A stretch of DNA of 64,000 nucleotides from Lucinisca nassula (Eukaryota > Mollusca > Bivalvia > Lucinida > Lucinidae): contig OY757011.1 in the NCBI GenBank assembly GCA_963580285.1, positions 121,985,846 through 122,049,845 on the forward strand, read 5' to 3'. The notes below the pieces were generated by a model that was not told where the DNA came from, did not search any database, and saw nothing but the letters and a program-made list of their open reading frames with translations. Position numbers and translations under genes: made by a program. Numbering within the stretch: the first letter of the stretch is position 1; each line of letters begins with the position of its first letter. This document shows, piece by piece, positions 19,466 to 29,457 of the stretch.

Positions 19466-20179
19466 ATGTCTTTAAAGAAATGTAGGAAATTTGTAAGGAG
19501 CACAGAGGGGTTTGACAAAGACCTGCCTCCAATCAAACGACAACCAATTGTATTAAGTGACAGTAAAGCTGGTTATTTAAGAGCAGTTGCTACATCCTAC
19601 ATCGAAAATGAGATTTTGTGGTGGTACAAGCCCGGTTGGGACTCTGACACAGGCCGTAGATACTTACTGTCACAAATTGAAGAGGCAATATTGACCTATG
19701 GTCGCGTCCATCTGTATGTCTGGCTTGGGACCTGTAACTTGACGGTAAAACCGGGAAAATATGTTCACTTAAACCCAAGGCACGGCGTTGCAAGATTCAT
19801 AGTTGACTGTGAGCGCATAGCACGGCTTGCCAGGCGAAGAAAATTCAAACTGACCTTCATTGAGATACCATTTTACTCAATAAGAAAATGGAATGAATCA
19901 AAGGGTCACCGGGCACCTGAAAAATTTGCTTTAAGGGATAAAGTGCTAGAAACAAGAACTAAGGTGGCAAATGGGCATTTACACAGGTTAAACCGACTCA
20001 ACCAAGTTGAAATGAGATCCCTGAATGTGGATCTCGAAGTAGTAAGGAAAAATAAAGCAAGAAGAAGCAAGAAATTCTATAATCACAACCTATATAAAGA
20101 CGGGATTCATCCCCTGCCAGAATTGAGCAAGTGTTGGCTTAGGAAGCTAACTATGCAGATCAGGAGGGACTGTTATTGA
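19466..20179 (+). CDS. LINE-B upstream ORF, SGNH-hydrolase-like protein
   Basis: About 237 codons from the ATG at 19466 (MSLKKCRKFVRS). The frame is open further upstream to 19313, but that extra 51-residue piece is hydrophobic and low-complexity, and I judge it non-coding. Three spaced motifs recall the SGNH/GDSL esterase fold: VLSDSKAGYL (block I, the serine), VWLGTCNLT (block III, where GxND is usual) and YKDGIHPLP (block V, D-x-x-H). The catalytic set is thus plausible but block III is atypical. A basic stretch, RKNKARRSKKFYNH, precedes block V. Esterase-like domains are known in ORF1 of some CR1-type LINEs; here the domain is a separate ORF 2 kb upstream of ORF1. Whether it is enzymatic or an RNA-binding accessory cannot be told. 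Confidence 0.7.
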   Translation: MSLKKCRKFVRSTEGFDKDLPPIKRQPIVLSDSKAGYLRAVATSYIENEILWWYKPGWDSDTGRRYLLSQIEEAILTYGRVHLYVWLGTCNLTVKPGKYVHLNPRHGVARFIVDCERIARLARRRKFKLTFIEIPFYSIRKWNESKGHRAPEKFALRDKVLETRTKVANGHLHRLNRLNQVEMRSLNVDLEVVRKNKARRSKKFYNHNLYKDGIHPLPELSKCWLRKLTMQIRRDCY

Positions 20180-20193
20180 GGTAATTAAGGTAG

Positions 20194-20222
20194 ATGTGTG
20201 TGAGGGCTGGCCTCGCCATACT
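20194..20222 (+). repeat. GTGTGAGGGCTGCCTCGCC motif, copy 1
   Basis: Here with one extra G (GAGGGCTGGCCTCGCCATAC), 15 bp after the stop of the SGNH-like ORF. The motif recurs at 21906, 22073 and 22202. Each copy can form a short stem (GAGG/CCTC). Function unknown. Confidence 0.6.
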
Positions 20223-20485
20223 ACCTATCTGAAATAACATTCACCATGCTGATCTGTTTTGTCTGTGAAATAAAGTATCCATAAATTCTTGGGCGTAGCA
20301 AATGTAACAAATTTTGTTCTTGTTGTCACTCCTGATGAAGATAAGTAGAATTTGATTACAATGCTGATCATGACTGATCATAGTGCCAGTAACACTAATT
20401 TGAATTTAATTTCACGTACCTATGTTTATAAAGAAAAACTGTTTTCATTAAACATTTAGATTCCCCCCCTCCCCCCCCCCCCCCA

Positions 20486-20990
20486 GAATACAACAATAAA
20501 TTATTATGCTATTTTGTAGAAATGAACTACGTGTTGACTATCAGGAGTCAGGAAGCAGTGAATTCATTTACGTAGAAAGAGACTACATTTACTTAGCAAA
20601 CCCTGCCCTATTTCTCAAATCCCCTACTCCAATTATTAAGATTAGTAGACAAGGACTACAACAATAAATTAATATGCTATTTTGTAGAAATGAACTACGT
20701 GTTGATTATCTGGAAGCAGTGAATTCATTTACGTAGAAAGAGACTACATTTACTTAGCAAACCCTGCCCTATTTTTCTAATCCCCTACTCCAATCATTAA
20801 GATTAGTAGACAAGGACTACAACAATATATTAATATGCTATTTTGTAGAAATGAATTACGCGTTGACTATCAGGAGATAGGAAGCAGTGATTTCATTTAC
20901 GTAGAAAGAGACTACATTTACTTAGCAAACCCTACCCTATTTCTCTAATCCCCTACTCAAATCATTAAGATTAGTAGACAAGGACTACAC
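20486..20990 (+). repeat. Three tandem units of about 165 bp in LINE-B
   Basis: TATGCTATTTTGTAGAAATG, GGAAGCAGTGA(A/T)TTCATTTA, CGTAGAAAGAGACTAC, CCCTGCCCTATTT and AGATTAGTAGACAAGGACTA recur with steps of about 163-169 bp (starting near 20504, 20671 and 20834). Each unit carries three GTAG-N7-CTAC hairpins. Confidence 0.85.
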
Positions 20991-21792
20991 TAAAAGTTGG
21001 ATTGGTCCCACTACAGCGACAGAAGGTAGAATAAACTTTCCTACACATTGGCTCATGGTTGTAGAAATAGACTGCATAAACCATAGGCAAACCCCACCAT
21101 ACCCCTTTAACCCCCCCCCTCCCCACTTAACAACCAATACCAACAGTGTTAATATTAGTAGACAAGAACTACGTTTAATGTTGAACTGGTCCAATTACTG
21201 TGTCAGAAGGTAGAAGAGACTATCTTGAAATTAATCCCGTGTAGAAGAGACTACATAAAAAAAAACTTTACTTTGTAAATCATGTTCCCCCTTAGTGGTG
21301 AAGGTAGAAAGAGACTACCCCTGTATATTTAATTGACTAGTACACCCCCCCCCCTTCAATCCTTATAATGCAATATTAGCATGATACCCAAGTTAATCAG
21401 AGTGAGATATAAATAGAAAGAGACTATTCTTATGTTGCAAATAGACTACGTGGTGTAGATACAGATCAGTGGACTACATGGTGTAGATACAGATCAGTGA
21501 GATTTCCTCCCTATCAAAATCTGCAACAAAGGGATGCTACCTGTGTAGACAGAGACTGCAATTAGTGTTAACTGAAATCTTACCCACACCACTTATATAT
21601 GAGTGAATAACCAATAGAATAGAAATAAACTATTATCTGTTGATCAACGCTAAGTTAGTTAAAAATTACCCCCCCCCCCCATCACACCACTTATATATGA
21701 GTGAATATCTCAATGTAATAGTAATAGACTACTATCTATTGTTGATCGCTGCTCAGTTTTACACATGATGAAGGTAGGAAGAGACTACCCCT
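20514..21792 (+). repeat. Field of about 20 GTAG-N7-CTAC mini-hairpins
   Basis: The 15-bp inverted motif GTAGAAAGAGACTAC and close variants (GTAGACAAGGACTAC, GTAGAAATGAACTAC, GTAGACAAGAACTAC, GTAGGAAGAGACTAC, AATAGAAATAAACTATT) occur roughly every 40-75 bp between the SGNH-like ORF and ORF1. The spacing becomes irregular after 21000. Some variants change both arms together (ATAGAAAGAGACTAT at 21414). Long C runs (20461-20484, 21108-21121, 21343-21354, 21668-21679, 21819-21830) punctuate the field. No coding frame crosses it. Confidence 0.8.
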
Positions 21793-21905
21793 GCATAGTT
21801 ACTCGATAAAGTACACCGCCCCCCCCCCCCTAAAAATACATTAACAGGATAAATAGAAAAGGTGACATCTACTGAAAGACAGTATATCAACAAATGGCCA
21901 TGTTA

Positions 21906-22227
21906 CTGTGTGTGAGGGCTGCCTCGCCATAGTTTTAATTGTGTTTACAACTTCAAGCTAAATCAGTCACTGAATACATTTTTGAAATGCAAATTTGGTC
22001 ATATCTACTCGGTGCCTCCCCCACATGTTATCTGAAATGTAAAGATATTATATTAGGTCAGGTCCTGGCTATATGTGTGTGAGGGCTGCCTCACCACTAT
22101 TTAAGTACCCTAAATAAAGCAGTAGAAACATATTGAAATTGGCAATATCCTCCTCCTATAACGTAAAATTATTGATCAACCTACAACTGGCCATTACAAG
22201 TTGTGTGTGAGGGCTGCCTCGCCATAT
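21906..22227 (+). repeat. GTGTGAGGGCTGCCTCGCC motif, copies 2-4
   Basis: Copies at about 21906, 22073 (CTCACC variant) and 22202. The last is about 90 bp before the ORF1 start codon. With the copy at 20194, the motif brackets the hairpin field and follows or precedes each of the first two ORFs. Confidence 0.65.
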
Positions 22228-22317
22228 ACTACAGTGTGCCAGATTTAGAACTTGCCAGTTAGAACCTTTCAAAGAAAAAAAAAGACTTTGAACAGTTTTG
22301 TAAAACAGACCTCAAAA

Positions 22318-23421
22318 ATGAGTGACCAACAGGAGAAAAAACGGCCTAGACCACCCTCAGACTCAAACAACTCTGGGTATGCTTGCCACCAATGTGAGTT
22401 CTTTGTTGACAAAATAATACCCTGTTCTGGCTGTAAGCTACTCTTTTGTCTCAAATGTGGTAAAATATCCAATACTCTCTATGAATGTATAGCTGCAGGT
22501 GAGCTTGAAAATTTCCATTGGACATGCAAAAGTTGTACAGCTACCTTTCCATCTCTGGCAAACATATCAGCCTCATTGGAGGACATCAAAGGCAAATACG
22601 AAAATAGAATGAGCAACATCGAAGCAAAGCTCGGGAGCATACAGGAAACAACAAAACAAGAAGTGGCTAGTCAAGTCTCAATGATGAAAAATGAGATCAT
22701 AGACAGTCTTAAAGGTGACATACACACAGTTGTTGATCAAAGAACCCGAGAGTTACAAGAGAGGAAAAGAAGAGAGCTAAATATAACCATTTTCAATTTG
22801 AAAGAAAAAAACCATGAAAGTGCCGAAGAAAATAAAAGGGCAGATGAGTTTGATGTAAGAACTATAAGTGCCAGCTTGGGACTAGAGAACCTAAGCATTA
22901 CCAACTCTTACAGACTTGGCCGGAAGCAGGAAGGTAAGATGAGACCTCTAAGAGTTATTCTGGACTCAAAATCCCAACGGAAATACTTACTTGATAATGC
23001 GAGAGACATATCCAAGAAAACACCTGAAGTATACCAGAGGGTAATTATAGCTAAAGATTTAACGCCAGAACAGAGAGAAGAAAGAAGAGAGAAAATCAAA
23101 GCTATTAAAGCAAAGAAAGAGCAACAACGAGCAGACCCTGTCTCACCAATGGAAGCTAGGGCTGTTACCCCACCCACTCGGCAATTCAGTTTAAGCGAAC
23201 CAGAAATAGTGGCTATGCCAGTCACAAACAGGATGCCTAGCCCAATAAACGCAGAAAACAACACCCAGAGATCATATTTCAATGCCATGAATGACTCAAA
23301 CTTAGAGGCACGAGCTTATGATCAGACCACCATAACAAACCTAACCGAGACTGAGGAGACTTTCTTGGGAGGTCTGTCACAGGGGGCGACAGGCCACGAC
23401 CCTGAGGTAATTAACCCATAG
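22318..23421 (+). CDS. LINE-B ORF1: PHD-like finger, coiled coil, RRM-like
   Basis: 367 codons from the first ATG (MSDQQEKKRPRPP); the open frame upstream to 22252 has no ATG. A zinc finger at residues 23-76 has Cys pairs CHQC, CSGC, CLKC and a final CKSC, PHD-like spacing with Cys in place of the usual His. Residues of roughly 85-160 form a predicted coiled coil rich in E, K, S and Q. Then follows RRELNITIFNLKEKNHES with SYRLGRKQEGKMRPLRVIL, matching the RNA-binding core of L1/CR1-type ORF1 proteins. A basic segment, EQREERREKIKAIKAKKEQQ, precedes a Ser/Pro/Thr-rich tail. The likely role is an RNA-packaging chaperone. It ends in TAG at 23419-23421, in the same frame as ORF2. Confidence 0.82.
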   Translation: MSDQQEKKRPRPPSDSNNSGYACHQCEFFVDKIIPCSGCKLLFCLKCGKISNTLYECIAAGELENFHWTCKSCTATFPSLANISASLEDIKGKYENRMSNIEAKLGSIQETTKQEVASQVSMMKNEIIDSLKGDIHTVVDQRTRELQERKRRELNITIFNLKEKNHESAEENKRADEFDVRTISASLGLENLSITNSYRLGRKQEGKMRPLRVILDSKSQRKYLLDNARDISKKTPEVYQRVIIAKDLTPEQREERREKIKAIKAKKEQQRADPVSPMEARAVTPPTRQFSLSEPEIVAMPVTNRMPSPINAENNTQRSYFNAMNDSNLEARAYDQTTITNLTETEETFLGGLSQGATGHDPEVINP

Positions 23422-26290
23422 GATGTAAGTTTTACCAATGTATATAGGGTTGACCCAAATGCAACAAATGGGTCTTTTAATCAACAGGCACCCAATCTTA
23501 ACAATCTCAATGTTCTATATACTAATGCTGACTGTTTTACTCAATCTAAACGTGAAGAACTAAAGCTTCTTATACACGAGAAAAATCCTGATATTATCGG
23601 CATAACAGAAGCTTTCCCTAAAAACAAAGTTTTTGAAAATCAAGACATCTTATATCAGCTGGAAAACTATGACCTATTCACTACCAACCTCAATGAAGGC
23701 CGAGGAGTACTACTCTATGTCAAAACCGACTTATCAGCTCAGCATGTGAATATAGACTCTGATTTTAAAGAATCTGTTTGGTGTCGTGTAAAACTAAAAA
23801 ATAGAGATACTTTACTAGCTGGTTGTATATAAAGGAGCCCCAGCTCATCCGAAAACAATTTTTACCACTTGAAATCATTGTTCATAAAGTGTCGAGACAT
23901 GAACTTTACACACAAGTTCTTAATGGGAGATTTTAATTTTAAGGAAATAAACTGGTGCGAGATGACCACGTGGGTCAATGAAACACACATATCAAGTCAG
24001 TTCCTAGAGTGTATTAGGGACACATATTTCTTCCAGCATATTTTAAAACCCACACGCTACAGAGAAGGGAATGAGCCATCAGTTTTAGATTTAATTTTAT
24101 CAAATGAGGAGGATATGGTCACCAACATCAATTACCTACCTGGATTAGGGAAAAGTGACCATCTAGTCATTGATTTCAAACTGAACTGCTACACAGAACA
24201 AGAAAGAAAATGCAGTACTGAGAAACTGAATTTCTTTAAAGGGGATTACAACAACATCAGAAACCAACTACGTCTAGTCAACTGGCAAGAAGAATTGGAT
24301 GGAATGAATTTGCTACAATCCTGGTCTCGGTTTGCTGAAATAAATATCCACTTAATGAAGAATAACATACCGGTGAGCAAACCAAAAATCGATGGTAGCA
24401 AGCACAATCCATTTGTCAATCGATCCTGTCTAGACGCTATTAAAGATAAATGTAAACGTTAGTTGAAGTGCAAATACTGTAAATCGGATAATAATTTCAA
24501 TCAATATAAAGCCTCTAGAAATACAGTAACTACAAAAATAAGAACAGCAAGATATCAGTTTGAAAAAAATCTAGCTTCGAAAATAAAGTCCGACAACAAG
24601 ATCTTCTGGAATTACGTGCGTTCAAAAACCAAGACAAAGTCCGTAGTAACAAAGCTGGAAATGCCAAATGGGGAGTTATCATCGACCGACCAGGAAACTG
24701 CTAACACCTTAAACTATTACTTTTCCACTGTTTTTGAGGTAGAACCTAATGAACCATTACCGAATTTTGAAGACAGACCTTTTGCCAGTGCATTAGAAAA
24801 TATTTCAATAACTGAAAATGAAATTGAGAAAGTCCTATCTGCCCTAAACCCGAGTAAAAGCCAAGGACCTGACCTCTTCCATCCTAAATTCTTAAAAGAA
24901 ACAAAAGAGCTTATCATCAAACCGTTAAAGGTCATTTTCCAGAAATCTTTAGATGAGAGTATACTACCACCGATATGGAAACAAGCTAATGTAAGTGCAA
25001 TCTTCAAAAAAGGAGAAAAGAAAGACCCAAGTAACTACCGCCCTATAAGTTTAACTTCAGTTCCTTGTAAGCTACTGGAAAAAATAATACGCGATGAAAT
25101 AGTGAAACATATGACAGAAAATGACCTATTCTCCAAAGCTCAACATGGCTTCATCAAAGGGAAATCTTGCGTGACACAACTAATAGAATTTTTGGAAGAT
25201 TTAACTCAATCCATAGATAATGGGGAGGACATCGATGTAGTTTATTTGGACTTTTGTAAGGCCTTTGACAAGGTCCCGCATCAGAGGCTATTAAAAAGTT
25301 ATATGGCTACGGAATAAGGGGAAAAGTCCATGAATAGATCAAGGAATTCCTCTCATCTAGACAGCAAAGAGTTATTGTGAATGGTACTCAGTCCTCATGG
25401 AAATATGTCACCAGCGGCATTCCCCAAGGCAGTGTCCTGGGACCAGTGCTATTCTTAATATTTATTAATGACCTACCAGATGTCATCGAGGTATCAATAA
25501 AGCTCTTTGCTGACGATGCAAAATTATATGCAGTGGTTTCTAACCAAACTGGCGAAAACAAAGTCCAAAACAGTCTAAATTGCGCAGTTAATTGGGCAGA
25601 AGTTTGGAAAATGTTTTATAATATCATAAAATGTCACCATTTACATATTGGCAAACACGATAGAGGAACGAAATACACCATGACATCCAACAATCAGGAA
25701 ACTGAGCTTGAAAAAGTTAAAAGTGAAAAAGATTTGGGGGTTATAATTGACCAAAACCTACTATTTAGAGATCACATAACAGCCAAAGTAAATACAGCCA
25801 ATAGAAATCTTGGTATCATTTTTAGGACCTTTACATATATCGACGAAGAAATGTTCCTAAACCTCTACAAATCACTTGTGCGTCCTCACGTCGAGTACGC
25901 TACTCCAATATGGTCGCCTATATACAAGAAGGACCAAATCATCATCGAAAACGAGCAACAAAACTAGTAGCATCATGCAGAAACCTGTCATACCCCGAAA
26001 GATTGCGTAAGTTAGGGCTACTGACCCTTGAATACAGAAGAGAAAGAGCAGACCTTATCCAAGTATATAAAATCTTAAACGATATCGACATAGTTGATAA
26101 GGACAAGCTCTTCACAAGGGCTAGATACACTGCAACAAGAGGCCACCCTTTCAAACTACAGAAAAGAAGATCTAAATTAAACCTCAGAGCCAACGTTTTT
26201 AGCAACAGAATCGTCAATTCATGGAATGACCTACCAGATAGTGTAGTTAATGCACCCTCCGTGAATTCATTTAAAAGCAGATTAAACTAG
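23422..26290 (+). pseudogene. LINE-B ORF2: endonuclease plus reverse transcriptase, broken
   Basis: Reads in the ORF1 frame straight after its TAG. APE-type endonuclease: NVLYTNADCF, GITEAFPK, RGVLLYVKTDL, LMGDFNF, VLDLILSN, GKSDHLVIDF (about 23506-24180). Reverse transcriptase: SQGPDLFHPKFLKE, NYRPISLTSVPCKLLEK, QHGFIKGKSCVTQL, VVYLDFCKAFDKVPHQ, GIPQGSVLGPVLFLIFINDL, LFADDAKLY (about 24850-25530), and a C-terminal YSFF-type tail ending near 26290. Lesions: TAA at 23830, TAG at 24460, a frame change near 25297-25310 with TAG at about 25335, and another frame change near 25955. All catalytic boxes remain, so decay is recent. CR1/Jockey-superfamily type; the clade is not settled. Confidence 0.9.
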
Positions 26291-26314
26291 AGCTATCACT
26301 AAAGGTAATGAATA

Positions 26315-26605
26315 CCCCCACAAAAAGTGCCTTGATAGTACATCAGCGCCATTTTGCAATTTTTTCACTTGAAAGGGGCCATAACTATGTCAAAAATTGA
26401 CGAATTATAGTGGAAATCGAACTTGACCTGTATTTTATGATGTTACATCAGTGTACCAAAAATTATAAAAATCGGTGAAGCGGTTTTTGAGTTATCGTCT
26501 GGAAACCAAGTCAACAGACCGACCGACCGACAGACAGACCGACCGACAGACAGACAGACCGACAAGCTCACTCCTATATACCCCCCCAAATTTCATTTGT
26601 GGGGG
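26315..26605. mobile_element. TA-flanked MITE with CCCCCACAAA ends
   Basis: Ends CCCCCACAAA and TTTGTGGGGG with TA on both sides (26313-26314 and 26606-26607), as in Tc1/mariner insertions. The interior has GGCCATAACTATGTC, AAGCGGTTTTTGAGTTATCG and a (GACC/GACA)n block (26515-26565). It splits the 3' UTR of LINE-B. Confidence 0.78.
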
Positions 26606-26767
26606 TATAATAAACTCTGGCACGGGCACCCTCATAAATTTGAACCAGCATGTTACCAAACCGGCCACCACACAAGAGACTATCGTCAATTCTATCGAGA
26701 TGCGCCTTTAAGAAGCTAACAGCTTAGTATGGTGTCTAGGATAGTGAGTTCATAGTGAGTGAGTGAG

Positions 26768-27706
26768 TCAGTTGGGTATCAAATTATTATAAATAGCATA
26801 TTTGATAACTGCGCGAAGATTTATCTCGCTAATTTTCTTGAACTAACCGTTTTTCCGAAATCGAGGGGTATAAAAGCCAGGGCCGGGTAAAATGATGATA
26901 TCTCTTAATTCCTTGCAAATCTACAGGTTAAAGTACTTCTTTTGCACTGAAAATAGTTGAATTTGATTATTGTCATCACTTGTCCATAGAAAAATTAACA
27001 AACACATAAGACTACCTATCATACTTTTTAATAGTTTCTATTTTTAGATTGACTTGATTAAATAAAACGACGGAAAGGGACCGAAAGGGAAGGATGTTTA
27101 TTTTACTGCTAGCTGGAATTAAAGAAAAATAAAAATTACAATTTTGTCTTTATCATTTTAATATACACATACATGTTAGCAAATATAACAATCATTTTTT
27201 ATATTTCTTTTAGTCCAGCTAGCAGTAACAATACTTTTTTACCTTTTCGGTACATTTCGGTCGTTTCCTTTAGTAACGTTAATCTAAAAATAGAAACCAC
27301 CAGAAAATAAGAATTAAGATCATTTAAGGTGATTTTGATATGTTTATTATATTTTCTATGTACACATGATAAAAAGAATCAAATTTAAATAACATCAGGG
27401 ATAAAAGAATTTCTTTAACCGATAAAAGCGTAAGAAATTAAGAAATATTTCCATTTCCCGGCCTTGGCTTTTATACCCCTCGATTTCGGAAAAATTGTTA
27501 TTACAAGAAAATAAAACAATATAGAAAGATGAACATTCGTGCAGTTATCAAATATGTTATTCAAAATAATTTTATACCAAACTGACTACAATATATAGCT
27601 TTATTATGCCAAGAGACGAAGTATAAAATTTTTGGATCGGCTTTTTTTTTACTCGGCGGCTCGGCCCGGTCCGGCGCGGCCTTGGCTTTTATACCCGACC
27701 GTGGGT
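26768..27706. mobile_element. Foldback E copy 2, remainder
   Basis: Arms pair about a centre near 27160. Left: GTCAGTTGGGTATCAAATT, CCGAAATCGAGGGGTATAAA, ACCGAAAGGGAAGG. Right: TACCTTTTCGGTACATTT, TTTATACCCCTCGATTTCGG, AATTTTATACCAAACTGAC. A further GGCTTTTATACCCGACC closes it at 27683-27702. Arm similarity by eye is about 85 percent over about 400 bp. Non-coding. Confidence 0.82.
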
Positions 27707-27797
27707 AGTTTCGCCCGTGGGTTGTTTCGTCGCGATTCCCCTTAATAGCGAAAAGGACTCCTTTTCGCGAAAAGGACATTACCCTAAATGAATGTAG

Positions 27798-27991
27798 GAC
27801 AAAACGTCCCATGGACAAAATGTCCCATGCCATTTTTGATCAGGTGGACAAAACGTCCCACGTCATTTTTTTAGGGTGGACAAAATGTCCCACATCATTT
27901 TTTTAGGGTGGACAAAAAGTCCCGCACGATTTTGACAGGATAGACAAAACGTCCCATGCTATTTCGACAGGCTGGACAAAACGTCCCATAT
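27798..27991. repeat. Iterated GGACAAAACGTCCCA repeat
   Basis: GGACAAAACGTCCC or a one- to two-base variant occurs seven times between 27802 and 27990. Most copies are about 32-37 bp apart, with linker ATTTTT or TTTCGACAGG. Each copy is a mini-hairpin with stem GGAC/GTCC. I found no inverse partner array in the window. Confidence 0.8.
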
Positions 27992-28309
27992 TCTTGAGGT
28001 GGTTTTGGGATTTGGTTGTTCTTTTCTTAGTATATGAGTACCCTTGGAAGCACAGGAATCGAGACAATTCATCGACAAGACAACTCATCTACACGGTTTT
28101 TGGAGACAATTCATCGACACAATTGAAGACAACTCACCGACACATTTGTGTGAAGGTAATTGGCAATCATATGTAATTAAGGGTAATTATGGATAAGTGG
28201 TACATTGTACTTGATTGATCTGAGAGGGGTAAAAATACAAATACACATGTAGGATAAAAATTTGAGTAAAATAATAATTGTTATGTTTGTAACTTTATGG
28301 CACACGCCG

Positions 28310-28465
28310 ATTAACAACAGTTTGAGTAATGATGTAATTGATTGTTTGTCCATGTTTTATATCAACTGGCACGTGCCCTCAAAATAAGTATGAAATAAAT
28401 AAATAAATGAACGAAAGAAAAAAGAAAGAAAGAATAAGATAATGTATAAGAATGAACGAAAGAAA
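28310..28465 (+). repeat. Retroelement-like 3' end and (AAAT)n/(GAAA)n tract
   Basis: TTTGTCCATGTTTTATATC, CTGGCACGTGCCCTC and then (AAAT)n resembles a retroelement 3' end, followed by GAAC/GAAA-rich simple sequence. The parent was not identified. 28148-28310 holds nothing I recognise. Confidence 0.4.
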
Positions 28466-28859
28466 CAAAGTAGAAGTAAAACAAAGATCAGGAATTGATA
28501 CAATTAACTTACTCCACCCATAAAAGACACCAAAGGGAAACAAATACAAACATTAAGCGACCAGACCATAATGGAAACCTAAACAAAGGAAGGCCATAAG
28601 GACAGTTACTTTCCCACAAAATGGCCATATGGCCATCCAAAACCAAAAGACACAAGTGATACACACTACACACAGTAAGTAACAAACAACAACATAAATA
28701 AATCGCCACAGAAGAGCCGCCTTGGAACGGTCAGTGGAAGATTTCCACTGGGGGGCTTAAATCGATTTTACGTGGCCACAATCCTCGCCCTTACTTCCAT
28801 CGCGATTTAGACAAATAATTTGTTCAGTCCGCATGAAGGCCTCCTAACTCATCAGTGCA
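28466..28859 (-). mobile_element. Penelope 3' unit, complete, with long target duplication
   Basis: Read on the minus strand it runs from CACTGATGAGTTAGGAGGCC to CCTGATCTTTGTTTTACTTC, the same limits as at 32677-33064 and inside the Penelope element at 36009-36377. The flanks repeat: ATGTATAAGAATGAACGAAA before it and ATGTCTAAGAATGAATGAAA after it, about 25 bp with a few mismatches. It moved as a separate short element. Confidence 0.78.
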
Positions 28860-28902
28860 TATAATGTCTAAGAATGAATGAAAGAAGGAAAAATAGATTG
28901 AC

Positions 28903-29096
28903 TGACAGACAGACAGACAGATAGACAGACAGTTTAAAAACGCATATATGTAAAGACTCGCCAGTATTACACGTTATACATACATACATACATACATGCA
29001 TATGTACGGACGGACGGACACGTTATACATACATATATATGTACGGACGGACGGACGGACGGATGGACGGACGGACGGACAGACAGACAGACAGAC

Positions 29097-29137
<41 letters not shown>

Positions 29138-29155
29138 GACAGACAGACAGTTTAA
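28903..29155. repeat. (GACA)n and (GGAC)n microsatellites
   Basis: Tetranucleotide runs GACAGACA at 28903-28931 and 29079-29150, GGACGGAC at 29005-29018 and 29043-29078, and ATAC repeats at 28976-28997. The serine/valine/cysteine-rich minus-strand frame is a by-product. Confidence 0.9.
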
Positions 29156-29457
29156 AAACTCATTAAAAGCTGCACTTTCCATTTTTTTATTTTAATTATG
29201 AAAGTTTTGAATAATATTTGACAAATTTCTATGACCATTTTCTTTTATATTATGTTTTTAAAAAAGAACGCGTAAGTTTATTTATGCCAGCCATCCTATG
29301 CGGTTAAAATGGTCTCTTAATTGTCACCAATAAGCCAAAATATTGAATTAATATATTCTAAATTCGTTATTTTGAACATAAACGTAATAATAGATCATTT
29401 TATTTTCAAAACATTGTCTTCATTTTATCAGCTTGTGTATAATTTCAACATAATAAT
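29156..29457. other. Interior of foldback B, unrecognised
   Basis: AT-rich sequence with no coding signal and no match elsewhere in the window. Confidence 0.45.

Larger units (their letters stand above)
18926..26767 (+). mobile_element. LINE-B, near-complete 7.8-kb retrotransposon
   Basis: Boundaries come from the foldback element it interrupts: the left arm stops near 18925 and resumes at about 26768. Between them, in order on one strand, are an SGNH-like ORF (19466-20179), a 1.3-kb field of short hairpins, ORF1 with a PHD-like finger and coiled coil (22318-23421), a broken endonuclease/RT ORF2 (23422-26290), a 3' UTR interrupted by a TA-flanked MITE, and a (GTGA)n tail at 26748-26767. No terminal repeats, as expected for a non-LTR element. 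The exact 5' base is uncertain by several bases because both sides are AT-rich. Confidence 0.78.

Noticed and set aside
20514..21792. CRISPR-like repeat-spacer array
   Set aside because: The repeats are 15-bp imperfect palindromes with irregular spacing in a eukaryotic retrotransposon. There is no constant spacer length, no leader and no cas genes.
28967..29182. Cys/Val/Ser-rich ORF on the minus strand
   Set aside because: Translation of GACA and GGAC microsatellites.
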